This document shows, piece after piece, positions 1 to 22,700 of a stretch of DNA of 64,000 nt. The notes below the pieces were generated by a model. That model ran no database searches and was not told the DNA's origin. It saw only the letters and a list, made by a program, of their open reading frames with translations. The stretch spans positions 3,074,170-3,138,169 of the forward strand of contig CM037830.1 of the NCBI GenBank assembly GCA_021234535.1, written 5' to 3'. The DNA comes from Stichopus chloronotus. Lineage: Eukaryota; Echinodermata; Holothuroidea; Aspidochirotida; Stichopodidae. The translations under genes and the position numbers were made by a program. Each line of letters starts with the position of its first letter. The first letter of the stretch is position 1.

Positions 1-9761
<9,761 letters not shown>

Positions 9762-10635
9762 GTTGTTTTTCGCTTAACTAACTGTTCATAGTATAGTATA
9801 CTTGTAAATTTGTAGTTGGTACCTTGTTCAGACGGCGGACGGAACTGTGCAGTGTAACATTACTACATTAGGCAGGCTAAGGTGACATGTGTTTCACTTT
9901 GGGCGATGATTGCCTAGGTGTTACTGCAGAGTTTGCTTACAGTACACAGAAACAAACAAGAAATTTAAAATGAAATCGCCAGTCAAACAGTAAATCTGCC
10001 TAGTGTCCAAAAACTGCAAGAGGAATATTGTTGCTCTTTGGATTTATGGCTCGCAGTTGCACAGCAGAGCGAATGCATGTACGCAGCACCTGAAAAAGTA
10101 GGTGGCGCAATATCTTTTCGCGCAATTTCTCAATTCCTCCCTCCCTGGCATAAAGACTTGGCATACAGTTCGAAACGATACGTTACTTGGCATCCCGTTC
10201 AATAAGATCATATGAATGATCACGTGCTAACAAAGTCAGTCTACTTTCTCAGGAAGAGCACTGGTAACGCATTCTTTAATTAAGTGCAAAATTAATTCTA
10301 AACAAGCATATCTAAATTGAATCATATTCATTAAAGTCACTTTTAAAAATGAGAAGATACTCTTAGGTATTACAAATTCCGTCTCATATTCTTGTATATT
10401 GAGGAAATTTGCAAGAAATCTTGATTAACATCGAGACTAGCTCTAAGGCTTTACCGTATTTGGCCTCACAACTCTTTATGTTTGCATATCATCAAGTACA
10501 TTTTGCAGTTTTGTTGATAAACACTGCAGAACTACTGTGTGCCAGAGAAGTTGAACAAGACATTGGCCGATTAGCGATTGTCTGTGCTAAGACCAGATTT
10601 CAGTCCTATTTCTAATTTGTCTCTTATTAGAAAGT
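9762..10635. promoter_or_regulatory. Divergent METAP2/CTSC intergenic promoter region
   Basis: The 874 bp between the two start codons must hold both 5' UTRs and promoters. Visible elements: TCACGTG at 10220-10226 and an E2F-like TTTCGCGC at 10116-10123 in the most CG-containing stretch. No convincing TATA box. Transcription starts cannot be placed from sequence alone. Confidence 0.6.
10220..10226. promoter_or_regulatory. E-box TCACGTG upstream of CTSC
   Basis: GATCACGTGCTA, about 410 bp upstream of the CTSC start codon. Its core matches the MiT/TFE and USF E-box; lysosomal genes in vertebrates often carry the related CLEAR element. It fits only part of that consensus. Confidence 0.4.
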
Positions 10636-10789
10636 ATGATTTTGACGATTGGCCTCGCTACTTTGGTGGTGTTTTCGTCTGCTCTTGCAGATACACCTGC
10701 CAATTGCACATACGATGACATCGCCGGGAGATGGGTTTTTCTGATGGGTGAGCCAGGAGGAGATCGAACCATAGATTGTTCAAATCCGA
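10636..10789 (+). CDS. CTSC: CTSC exon 1
   Basis: Signal peptide (18 residues) and start of the exclusion domain, [17 protein letters not shown]. Donor CCGA|GTAAGT, phase 1. The chosen ATG is the one that places a signal peptide directly before the conserved DTPANC. Confidence 0.95.
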
Positions 10790-13700
10790 GTAAGTAATAA
10801 CAATAGGCCTAAATACTAAATAGGCCTAAATACCAAATACGGTACTTCACTCTGTTCATGTCGGGTGATTTCTTTGTGTTATCCTGCTTTACAGGAATGT
10901 GTTGAAGTGCGTCCAAAATAACAACGTTTAGTCGTTTCACTTAGTAAGTAAGACTTGAATTCACGCAATATCTCTGTCAATAGTAATCTTTACTTACAGT
11001 ATAGGCCAAGGCCTATGTATTTAGCCATGGTGCGTCCCATTATTGAGTATGCTAGGTGGTATTACTGATACTGCTTGTTTGCCCTTTTTGATTCCTCGCT
11101 GAAGGGAGGCAAGGAATCCATGCGATGGTGATGGCATGTGTGTACAGGTGTATGTGACGCCCTGGTTTGTAAACATGATATCTTAAGAACGGAATAGTGC
11201 TCGAACTTCAAAGTTGGTATGTTGGTCGTCTATTGGGAGTAGACGGTCCCTATGGTTTTCATGGAGTTAAAAGGTCATTTGAGGTCACCAGAGCATGAAA
11301 TATGAAAACCTATTAACCATATTAACCATTTACCGTTAACCTATTACCATTAGGTAGCACCTAATAAGTAGATGATGTCGGAAATTTTTTTTTGTGGAGG
11401 TCAAAGGTCATGTGACGTCACCAGAAGACTGAGTGAAAATCTTGTAAACACAGTATCTCGAGAAGGAAAAGGTGCTTGAACTTCAAAGTTGGTGTGTTGG
11501 TAATTTAGTACTGTGAGTGCATGATCCCTACTGCTTTTCATGGAGGTCAAAGGTCATTTGAGGTCATCAGAGCTTCATGTATGAAAGTCTATGAAGGCAG
11601 ATATCTCAGCAACTGAAGTCAGGTAGAACTTCACAGTTTCAACATTGTTAGCACTTGATGAGCAGCTGATGTCTGTCATTTGAATTACCCCATGGGAGAC
11701 TCGTCATCACTGTAATGTAACATGAAATGAATGTAATATGTTCTATCATTCCAAAGATCTGTCCTCAGTTCAAAAGCCCAACATGTGATACGCAGAGAGT
11801 GTTACATGTCCTAAATGTGATCATATGAAGAGGTTGAATCACTGATATTAGGAAAGTAATGCATATATATTTCCTATTAAAATTTGCCAAAATGTAGATC
11901 ATGTTTCATAACAAAGGTCACTGCTAGGTCACTCTCATTGTCTTTCAATTTGTGAAACATTTTCTATGCCATTTTCTATGTGAAACAATTAATTAACATA
12001 GCTCTTGTCGCCTTTTGTAAACCTTCAGAGAATATCCCTGTTGCCAGAAACTCCCTGTCAAGGGTTACAAAGTATTTTATTGTTTTAGTCCACTCTCTCA
12101 GGAGGCTTTGTTGACTTGCACAATCTCAGGTCTGTAACCACAATTTGGTGTCACCAACTTTCCATCAACTTTTGAATTACCTCCTTCATGACCACAATTG
12201 TCATCAATGCTGAGTGAATGACATTACTCACCCATATAAGCACTTGGTAACATCAAACCCATAAGTGATTCAGAATGTGGTTGTCATTCTTGCATTATGT
12301 TTTTCATTTTGATATGGTGCCTCTCCTTCATCACTTGGCTGCTTTTGTTTGTAAGTGATCGTGTGTACACGTATGAAAGAATGAGATATCGGCAAGGAAT
12401 CACAAAGTCATTTGGCTTTCTGGTTCTGGGAAGATGTTGACGATATTGAGTCTGTCCAAAGACGTTGTAGGGACTGAGTCTAGAGAAAAGACAACTTAGT
12501 GAAGTTTTTAAAATCGTTAAGGGTCTGGGAAAATGTTGATCAGGCTACTTTTTTTTAAATTGTCGGATGTTAAAGGGAAATAGGGCGTTTAGAATACACC
12601 AACATGACATACAAAAGAAAATAGCTTTAATCAGTGTTAAACCATTCTGTCTCATCAATAAACATCTACCAAAGTCTCATCTCCTCAAAACATTATGCAA
12701 GTGATGAATAATGGAAGATGCATCATTTGAATTTTGAAAAGTTTGGGTGAATAAATTAGTGCTGAGCAACAAATGACTGAATTTCTCTCGGTGAAAAGCT
12801 TATATCTTGAAAAGAAGGCTACTGTCCTTCCTTATTTCGAATAATCTATCGTTCTACATCCTCAAACATTGGTTCTAAAAATATGGATGTTTTCTCTAAA
12901 ACAAATGCCCTATTTCCCTTTAATAAAACAAGAGGTCGTCAGCTTAAAGTCCAGAAGCATCACTGTAGTCTAGACATTAGGAAACTTCTTTCAGTCAGCG
13001 TATTATTTCTGAATGGAACAATCTGCCACTTGAGGCTGTCACTGCCACAACAGTGAACAGATTTAAAAACATCATCGTTCCTGTTTTTCAGAAAAGAGGG
13101 GGCTCTACATAAGCCAGAGATGGCTGTCTCCCCCAGTTCTCACGACCTCATCGACATTTGATGCCGGTGGCCTCCGGTAAATCGGTAAACATGCACGCAT
13201 TCAGGGGTCTGGTGAAACTCTGTTTATTGAAGCTTCAGTTAAGTCACTTCACAGGGCAGTACACTCATACATATACTATTTAGTGCAAGGATACAGTGAT
13301 AGCCAACCACAGTACACCAGGGGCATGCTCAGTGCATGACTCCACCTACTGTACTGTAGATTAACAGACAATTAAGATACAATTACAAAAGATCCACACA
13401 TCATAATGAGACCCTAGGCCTAAGCCAGCAGTGGTATGATAATTATGTATATGCTGCCTATGTAGAAGATCTGCCACTAGATACAATGGACTGCCACATA
13501 CCAAACACCAAGTAAGCTAGGGCACTACATTGTACAACTAAACTGATTCCAATTTCCTGATTTAATTCACTTTGGTTAATTATCCTGATAGATTACATAA
13601 TGACCTTTTCTAAGTTGTCTTACACGTAGCCATTAACCGGACCTATTCCTGGACATCAATTTCAAATTCTGAAGCCTCCTTACAACAAAAAAAGGCAGAG

Positions 13701-16700
13701 ATTTTTTATCCAGCAGCAAACCCCCCCCCCCCCCTGCTCTCCCTTCTTGCTATCTGGATCTGCACCTGGGAAGTTCTTGACCATGATTCAGCTAGTATCA
13801 TAAGAAATTTAACCCAAAGGCATGTATCCTGACAGCCCTGGAAGAGGATTCCTGTGAAGAGGAACTGCTAGCTGGCTTGGGGCAATTCTACTATATACTA
13901 TAGCACAGTTGTCAATCGTCATAGACCAAAAGAAGAGCAGTGAGCAACTTCTCCTTGTGAGACTATAGTAAGACTGTATGCAGTCAGTATCATGCACTAC
14001 CTTACAATATCTTTTAGTGGTCAATTTTAAGCAAACTCTAAAATGATTAGCCTATAGAAGTATACATACAGTAGTACTGTCCTAATACTGTAACCACTAT
14101 GTGACCTTTTCCCTCAAAATTTGTCAAACACCCTATGTACAATTGTCGAATGATATAAATGACATGCTCATCAATATTAGATTCTAGTTCATTAGGAGAA
14201 GAAGTTTGATGTCTACAGTAATTTTAGAGTGGCTTCTTTGTGCCAAAGTAATTTGCAGTCGTTCTTTGGTATCTACACAATCCTAAATAACCAAGCAAGC
14301 TCTAACCCCTTGAAATCTCCATGAATAAAATCTGTTATGTTTAATATGGCCTGCTGAATTTCTTGTTCTGCAATTTTTACCAAAAATTTTTCTGTACAAT
14401 ATGTGTTAACTGATGTTGGTGCTTTACTTCCAAAGGTTTCATTGGAAACAAGCTTTGAATAACATAGATTTACATAGGGCACATATCCAAACTGACTAAT
14501 TAGGCTTTAGATAGGTAGATAAAAACTATAACATATTTAAATGACAATTATTTACCGAAGAGACGTACAACTTGTATTTGACCTGTCGAACAGGCAGAAA
14601 GAGTTTTAAGACACCTTAGAAAATAGTTTAAATACCATAAAATACATGCAAAAACTGTATACTTGGAAAACAAAAAAGACTGTTAAACATGACAAAATTT
14701 TTGAAAACATACCAACATTTTTTAGAGGCATAAAACACATACTCATGAACACTATCCCGGGGACTTCAAGATGAAAAATAAAAAAATAATGCTTTTTCTC
14801 TCTACTGGGGCACTGTACTTTTGTAAAACAAATTTACTGTACTTTTGTAACACAAATCTGTCAAGGAGATTTCTTTTATACAGTACCTGATTTGGAAATA
14901 GAAAGTAAAAGCTTGTGACAAACAAATGTATGTTATATCTAGCTATAGTCTATAAGACTAGTACAATCACATTACACATGCTGACACCCGAACAATACAT
15001 TTGGAATATTAATATCATGTTTATACTGTGTCTGACCTGATTAATGGTCATAGCCAGAAAGAAATATTTAGATTGGGCCAATTCAAAAGATAGTTCACTC
15101 GATGAATCAACACTCTTGTTCCTACAGTACATCATCAAGTGCAGCCTATAACAGTGGGTAATTAATACTGCATGTATGTAAACTACTATATTGTTTTATT
15201 CTTCTCCACAGTGACTAACTTTTTCAACGTGACAGTTGATCTCAATTATCCAGATGTGGCTGTTGATGCTAATACTGGTGCACAAGGATTCTGGACTTTA
15301 GTCTACAATCAAGGTACTTTATAGTTTTACAGATGTTTTCTGTCACACTGTAAACATTGTATGGATAAAAGGAGCATGTGATCAGTGGTCACTGTACAGT
15401 ATATCTATATTCCTAATATTCAGTTATGTATGCCAGAACAATTTAAACTGTCCTACTAAAATGTCAACATACCAACATATCAGCTTTTGTTTTCAAATTT
15501 ATTATGTAAGTGATATTAGGTTTCATACATTTCAATTTATCTTTCACTGTGAGTTGTGGTGACAGGTAGACCTACAGTACTCCTCATGGAACACAAATGA
15601 GTAGACATGCTCATATGATTTGTGTCTGAGTTGTAATGTAGGCCTGATGAGATACTGTAGGGCCAACTCTACCAGGTCATTTCAAGTTTTCAAAAATCCA
15701 AGTCTGAAGATTTCTTAAAAGCAGTACCGATTCTACAAAGGGAAGCTTTTAATGTATATTTGGGATGAACACAGCAAGACCATGAATCAATATGCAACCA
15801 GGAAGTTTGTAAAACGTACATGATTGCGTTATGTAGGTCTGAGTGAAAAATTGTGTTTCAAAGTCTCTTGCAGTTACTTTCCTTGTTGTGAAATACTTTT
15901 TTGTAGTCCTGTCAAAATGTTTCAGATAGTAATTGAGGAAAGAAGATACTTGCATGAAAAACAGGAAATAGAATCTTTTCTCTAACAGTATTCCAATGCA
16001 GTTACAAATTTTAGCCTCTCAGTTGATGAAATTGAAAGATCTAGTATTTTCATCCGGTGGATACATTCATTTCTATAGTACTTTCAGTTTAGCACCTGCT
16101 TTACCTCTCATGTATTCCTAGAGATAAAAGTTACATGTTTATCATTAAGGTTTGTACATGCTAATCACTAGTGATTTAGTTATACAATCTGAAGCCCTGT
16201 CCATCTACCTCAACAATGGACAATTAGTGATGGAACATATTTATGAATGTGCAATATAAATGTGCATATATTTCCATCTTTCTTGGAATCGATTTTCGTT
16301 ACATTGGAGTCAATATGATCAAAGAGAAATGGGGATGGTGAATTCATCACTGGATTGGAATGTTTTGCAAAATGTCCTTGAAATGAAAAAAACATAAAAA
16401 TATTGTCCGTGAAAAATAAGACAAAACACAACTTACTGTACTCCTCCTTGATGTCGAAAGGAATGTATTTGATGGAAGTGTTCTTTTTTTTTTCGTGCTT
16501 CTTCCACATCCATTTTGTAGCAAAATGAACTGACTGTGATTTGCACTGCAGGTGTTCTGTTTGTGTTGAAAGTTGCAAGTGTGTCTTAGTCACTGGATAT
16601 GCATATTGTTGAAACAAATTATACAACGTTGCAAGGTGATCGAACTCCAAATCCTTACAAGCATTTGCGGCTTCTCTAGTGGCTGGGAATCCCCTTACTG

Positions 16701-19700
16701 TAAAGACAATAGCTAAACATGTTGTCAAAATATGGCAATACATTGTGTTGGTTCTTTATTTTTTATCTCATACCAGCATGCTTGTGTGAGCTTATAGGAT
16801 CATGCCATGTCACTCTCCCCTTCTATCTACATGTACCTACAGTAGTATCTATCTGTCCACAATTGTTCAAAACGCTTTTCCTCCTACATGCTTTCATGGA
16901 TTTGTTTGAAACTTACACACAATGTTCCTTGGGTGGTGGACCATTCGGGATGTACAGGAATTTTGGATCTAAGGTCCCATGTGGACCCTTTGGCCCATTT
17001 TATGAAATTCTGCAAAATGCTTCTCCTGCTACACATTTTCTTGTATAATGTTGATGATTTGTCATAATGATACTCCAATAGTGGTACCTTCAGGGTGTTC
17101 AGGAATTTTGGGTCCAAGGTCCTGTGTCTACTCTTTTGGTTCATTTTATGGAATCCTGGAAAAATGTTTCTCCTCCTACAGATTATCTTGTACAATGTTG
17201 ATGGTTTGTTATAACGATACCCTAATAGTGGTACCTTCAAGGTTTTCAGGAATTTTGGGTGCAAGGTCCCATGTGGGCCTTTTCACCTGTTTTATGAAAT
17301 TCTGGAAAATGCTATTCCTCCTACAGATTCTTTAACACAATAGTGATGGTTTGTCACAGTGATACTCCATTAGTGGTGCCCTCAGGGTGCTCAGCAATTT
17401 CGGTAAGCAAGGTCTCATATGGGCCCTTTGGTTCATTTTATGAAATTCCGGAAAATGCTTTTCCTCCTACATAGTCTCTCCTACAATGTTGATGGTTTGT
17501 TATAACGATACTATGTCAGTGGTACCTACACCCATTCAGTGATTTGGGTTGTTCTAGGACTTAACATAACCTACAGACACTTGGTTGAAGGTATGAGCTT
17601 CTGCACCACTGGTGCTCTAGTCTCATGTTGAATTGAGGGTCACCAGGAGATAATGTAACAACTTATGGGTACAGGGAGTCCAAAAGGTTGGGAAGCATGG
17701 CTCTAAAAGATGCAAACTTGAAAACAGCAATGTAGCTTCCTTGACATGCTACATGTGTCACTATCAATGCAGTGGCACTTCTGAACACTCATGCAAAGAA
17801 TGACCTCAAAACTTTCTTAATTCATAGAAGATGTTTAAAGGCGAAAGAAGGCAGTGGAGGGTAAATTTGTTGAGACTGAGGTCATCCATGTTATGATGAT
17901 GAAAATAAATATTTAAAAGCAGAATGTGTGACTAACCTTGGTTTTTCCTCCATTACTCCCAACTTAATGCAGATGAAGAGAATCCCCATACTGTATATTC
18001 CTTTCTGTTCTAATCACTTCTTAGGTTTTGAAGTTGTCATCAACAGCAGGAAATACTTTGCTTTTTCAAGCTACAAGACATCTGGGAAAAATGTTACCAG
18101 CATCTGCTCAGAAACCCTACCTGGGATGTATCACAATGTCATTGGAAGAGATTGGGGTTGCTACAGAGGTCAAAAGGTCAAAGGTCTCACATCAAGAAAA
18201 TCAAGTCAACAGCAAAGGTACAGTGATGGAATGGGTTTTCCTATTTGCATTATTGCATGCCCTGAAAAGCTTTTGTTGTTAATCAACCATTTAAGCTTTG
18301 TCAAGCACTGTGTGGTGGCATAGAAGCCACAGGTTTTATGCAATGATGACCATTATATGAAGAGATTGAGAACTCTGGTGATTCTATTTTCGTTCACAAC
18401 TTTAACATCACGTTCACCTCTTGCCCATTTCTCTGTGGCTAGAACTTCAGCTTTGCATTAACAGCAGTTGATTGAAAGTATCCATGTTTACTTAAACTTT
18501 TGTTCTGTACAATTTACACCAACAGGATAGAGGTAGCGGCAAACATTTGTTTTCACTGGCAATATGGCTTAAGACTTACTGCGCCTTTACCATATGTATT
18601 TCTTTTGTTTGTGGTAGTATTAAAAGCAAATAGGTATTTCCTGCTTGGTTCAAAGCAGTATTATTGTGTCATCGATTAATATCAACGTATTAACATGTGA
18701 GAACCAATGCAACCAAGCTCAGATTTTCAAGTATTTTCTTAAAAAGTAAATAGCGTGACATGCTTATCGAGAGTACAATGCTTTCTGACATTTGAAAACA
18801 TTGAAAAGGTCATAATTGTAGTTGTATGTTGGATGAATCAAATTGTTTATTTGTTCATGCAACAGGAACCATGTCATCCTTAATATTCAAATATACAATG
18901 CATTTCTCATGCAATATCATGTGATGCGTGGGAGTTAATAATTGTTGTTTGGAGAGCTATTTTACAGGCGGTGTATTGGTTGCTTTCATTGTTTGCTCAG
19001 ATAAGGTCTAGAGTATAACAGCTACCATCAACTATTAACTGGATGCATACCTTTGCCTTGGACAGCTGAACCATAGTACAGTATGCACAGTGTACACTCA
19101 AACTGAAAGCATCTAGTAGCCAGTTTAGACTGATTAAGCAGCTGTTTGTGAGACCTTAATCCAGTGAATTGATGTAATTGACTGATTCTCAGTTTAGCTT
19201 TGAGAGTTAGTTGTAGTCAGATATCTGTAATGTTGATCATAATGTGCAAAATATTCCATTAATTTACATCAGAATCAGGAAGGGGGGGATAACTTAAAAT
19301 TGGTGGAAGTTGATAACTACAGTACTTAACTTTAACATGAAAACAGAATAAACATGATACAGAAAAACATTTATACTCAAAGAAAAAACAGAAAAGAATC
19401 ACACACAAACAGAAAAGACAGTAGCTTTAGTGTACAAGCAGTGTACAGTGGAATGTTTTGAAGTACATTCTGTAACCCTCCATCCTCTTTCATAATGTAA
19501 TTCTTCTATTCAGAACATTCAACCTTTCTTCCCACCGTAGCCTGCTGCTAATTGGATTTACTCTATAGCAAACTTATGTACTCATTTATATGAGTACATA
19601 AGCTCATGCTTCAGTATGCTTTCCACATTCCCAGGTTTACTTCTGAAAATGAACCCTTCAGAACAGACTACAATCTGATCCACCGAATCAACAGCATCCA

Positions 19701-22700
19701 AAACTCATGGACAGCAACTGCCTACAAGGAGTATGATCAGATGACCTGGGGTCAAATGTTAATGAGAGCTGGAGGTGCCAAGCCATACACTCCATTGTAA
19801 GTATTTAGGTACTTTACTGACTGCAGACAAAGAGGAATCTCCATTTAAGCAGACACAGCTGAACAATGTAAAGAATCAAAAGTAGCAAACATTTTGTGAA
19901 GTTACTTTCAACCCCATGGTACTTTTTGCACATGTGCAGACTGGCCAACTCTCACAGCTTCACCAGAAGTCCCTTGGTCTCTGGCATCGTCTCATGATTA
20001 AATTGCCAGATCTCACGGTGAAAATCACTTTGACGGAGCTTGTACTTGCCTTAATCATTTACTCTGCTTTTCTATTGTCAGGGAAAAAACAGTGGTTTTA
20101 CAATTGCTTTTCTATTGTCAGAGAAAAAAGCAGTGGTTTTACAATTGATAATGACCATGGTGAATGATCATGTTGAATGAAGAAATTAAATTTACCCTCA
20201 AAAGACTCTGAGATGTAATATGGTAAAGATTGCTCGTGTGTAATGGCAAATCATGTTTCGTTCTGTTGTTGTTTGGAATGCACTGTTTGAATATCTTCAC
20301 GAGGATACTTGTTTTTGGTTTCAATGATAACTGTAACCCTTGCATTCATGTGCGTGTGTTTGCATGTGTGTGTGAGATGCCTTGGCTTATAAACACATTA
20401 TCTAAAGACGCAAAAGTTGCTTGAACTTCAAAGTTGGAGTGTTTATAGTCCATGGAGAGTAGATGATCCTTATTCTTTACCAGGTAGGTCAAAGGTCATT
20501 TGAGGTCATCAGAAGAGAATGTCTGAAAACCTATTAAGATAGCTATCTCAGCAACTGAAAGCTGCCGGATTCTTAAGCTATGAAGATTGGTAGTTCTTCA
20601 TGAGTAAATGATCTCTGTTTAGTTGAAGGGTGGTCAAAGGTCATGTGAGGTAGAGACCATATTTTGAAAACCTTGTAAACATGGTATCTCAATAAGTGAA
20701 ATATGCTGAAACTTCAAACTTGCTGTTGATGAGTAGATGCATTCTGTCATGTTTTAGGGAGGTTAAATGTCACATGCGGTCGGCAAAGATTATACTTTGA
20801 AAACCTTGTAGACATGGTATCTCAAAAAGGGTTTACAGATGATTGATCTACAAAATTGGTATGTTGGTTTTCTTTATTCATAAATATTTGCAAGGAATCA
20901 CAAAGTCCTTTGACTTTCTGGTTAAGAGCAAATAATTGTGTCCAAGTGACACCATTTTGTATTGCAACATTTGATCAATTCTTTCTGACAGTGAGGTTGA
21001 ACCACTCCCAGGCAATCACATAGTGATCATGTATTGGCTCCTTGTGTCGACTCTTCCCCTCCGTCTTATTTAAACTCTGTTGGGAACACTGTAAAATGTG
21101 CAGTATTACAAACAGCACACTAATAACAGACATATACCATACAAATTGTACTGTTAACTGTTACTAGGATTCTTCTCTAGCCTCATGCCCCTGCAGGCTT
21201 TTTTTATCGGTGACAATTTTGACTGATTTTATTTAAATTTAAATGTTGCACTTGATCAGGTTGCTATTGTTTTATTAATGTATGTGTTTCTTACTGGTAA
21301 AGTCACCCAGTTGTGTAAGCAAGAATGCCTTTAGGTTGAGGGTGGCTCAGTGAACATAATATGCAAGTAAATTAAAACAAATTCCTGATTGTACCAACAA
21401 GAGAACCAAAGTGGATGTCATTGAATCCCATGCACTTCTCACTCAGGCTGCTCTGCTGGAGCATTTAAGAAAGCAGGATCAACAAAACTACTGTATTGTC
21501 ACTCCAGAACAAGTAATAAGCAATGATAAAAAAATTATTCCATAAGTTTGGTCTTTTGTATTTCTTTTAATTCAGTGCAATCATAATTAAACCATGGTTA
21601 TGATTGATATGCTAATGTAATTGATTTCCATTACACTTTCTTTTCAATTTTCACAAAGTAATCAATTACAATTATGATTACTTCAAAAAATGTAATCGAG
21701 TATGATCACCCATTAAGATAACACCAAGCCTGATGTGCAGTGAATATGTGTTTGTGTGTACATGTCTGACACAGTTGCTTGTTAACACAATACTCCAAAA
21801 CTGAATCAGCAAACAAGTGCATATGCCTAAGAGTAAATACGTAGTAAACAACAGCAACATACAAGAACAACTGAGCTAGATCTCCACCTTGGCATTCTTG
21901 TGCTATGAAGTGGCGGCCTCTTACAGAAACACACACTTGTTAATACCTGATACATTGGCCCTCGATGGGGTATTTGAACTGCAGACAAGAAATGAAAGCA
22001 GTTGGTCTGAGGGCTCAAGAAATGAACATTACAGACATGGCTGCACAATTCTGTAGGAATATGTAAGGATCATTTCATGACATGTTGTCCACTTTCAGTT
22101 CACTTCAAACATAAGAGTAGTTTTTGATAGGATTGTGTATGTGATGTCCTGTTTAAGTTTATTCTCATACATCTCCATCTTTAGACCAAAACCAAAACCC
22201 GCCACTCCTGAGATTTCTAGAATCGCTGCCACGTTACCTGAATCTTTTGACTGGCGTGATGTCGATGGCCAAGATTTCGTATCACCTGTGAGGAACCAAG
22301 GACAGTGTGGTAGTTGCTATTCTTTCTCGTCGATGGGGATGCTTGCATCCAGGTTTAGGGTAGCTTCTAATAACACCTTCCAGCCTGTGTTTTCACCCCA
22401 AGAGGTTGTGTCCTGCAGTGAATATGCTCAAGGTAAACCAAAACTCTCTAATAAAATTAAACTTATCCATGCAAGTGACTGATGTATACCTTATCCCGTA
22501 ACTCTCCTATATCAATGATCTCATTCTGTCTTGCTTCTCACTTTTATGCTTATTAATGTAGCTACTGAATACTGATGCAAAGGTCTGCTGTTGTGCAGAC
22601 CTCTTGCAGTTCTTACGATCGTGTCCATTCTCCACATCCAACATTCTTCTGCATTATTGAATCAACTTAACAATGGTTAAAAGGAGTGGTATAAACTGGA

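Larger units (their letters stand above)
10790..15211 (+). other. CTSC: CTSC intron 1
   Basis: Holds a LINE remnant split by a hairpin-ended element and a MITE (11020-13115), a long C-run near 13723-13735, and a 24 bp tandem duplication at about 14811-14860. The stretch 13120-14800 shows no gene. Confidence 0.8.
15314..18024 (+). other. CTSC: CTSC intron 2
   Basis: Holds the antisense ORF at 16210-16743 and the 146 bp minisatellite at 16870-17545. The rest (15314-16200, 17550-18020) shows nothing recognisable. Confidence 0.8.
19797..22184 (+). other. CTSC: CTSC intron 4
   Basis: Contains a 41-42 bp tandem duplication at 20062-20146 and a hairpin-family element at 20340-20921. From 20925 to 22184 nothing recognisable is seen. 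Confidence 0.75.

Noticed and set aside
10409..10615. 68-codon ORF upstream of CTSC
   Set aside because: Out of frame with CTSC, no known domain; probably within the 5' UTR or promoter.
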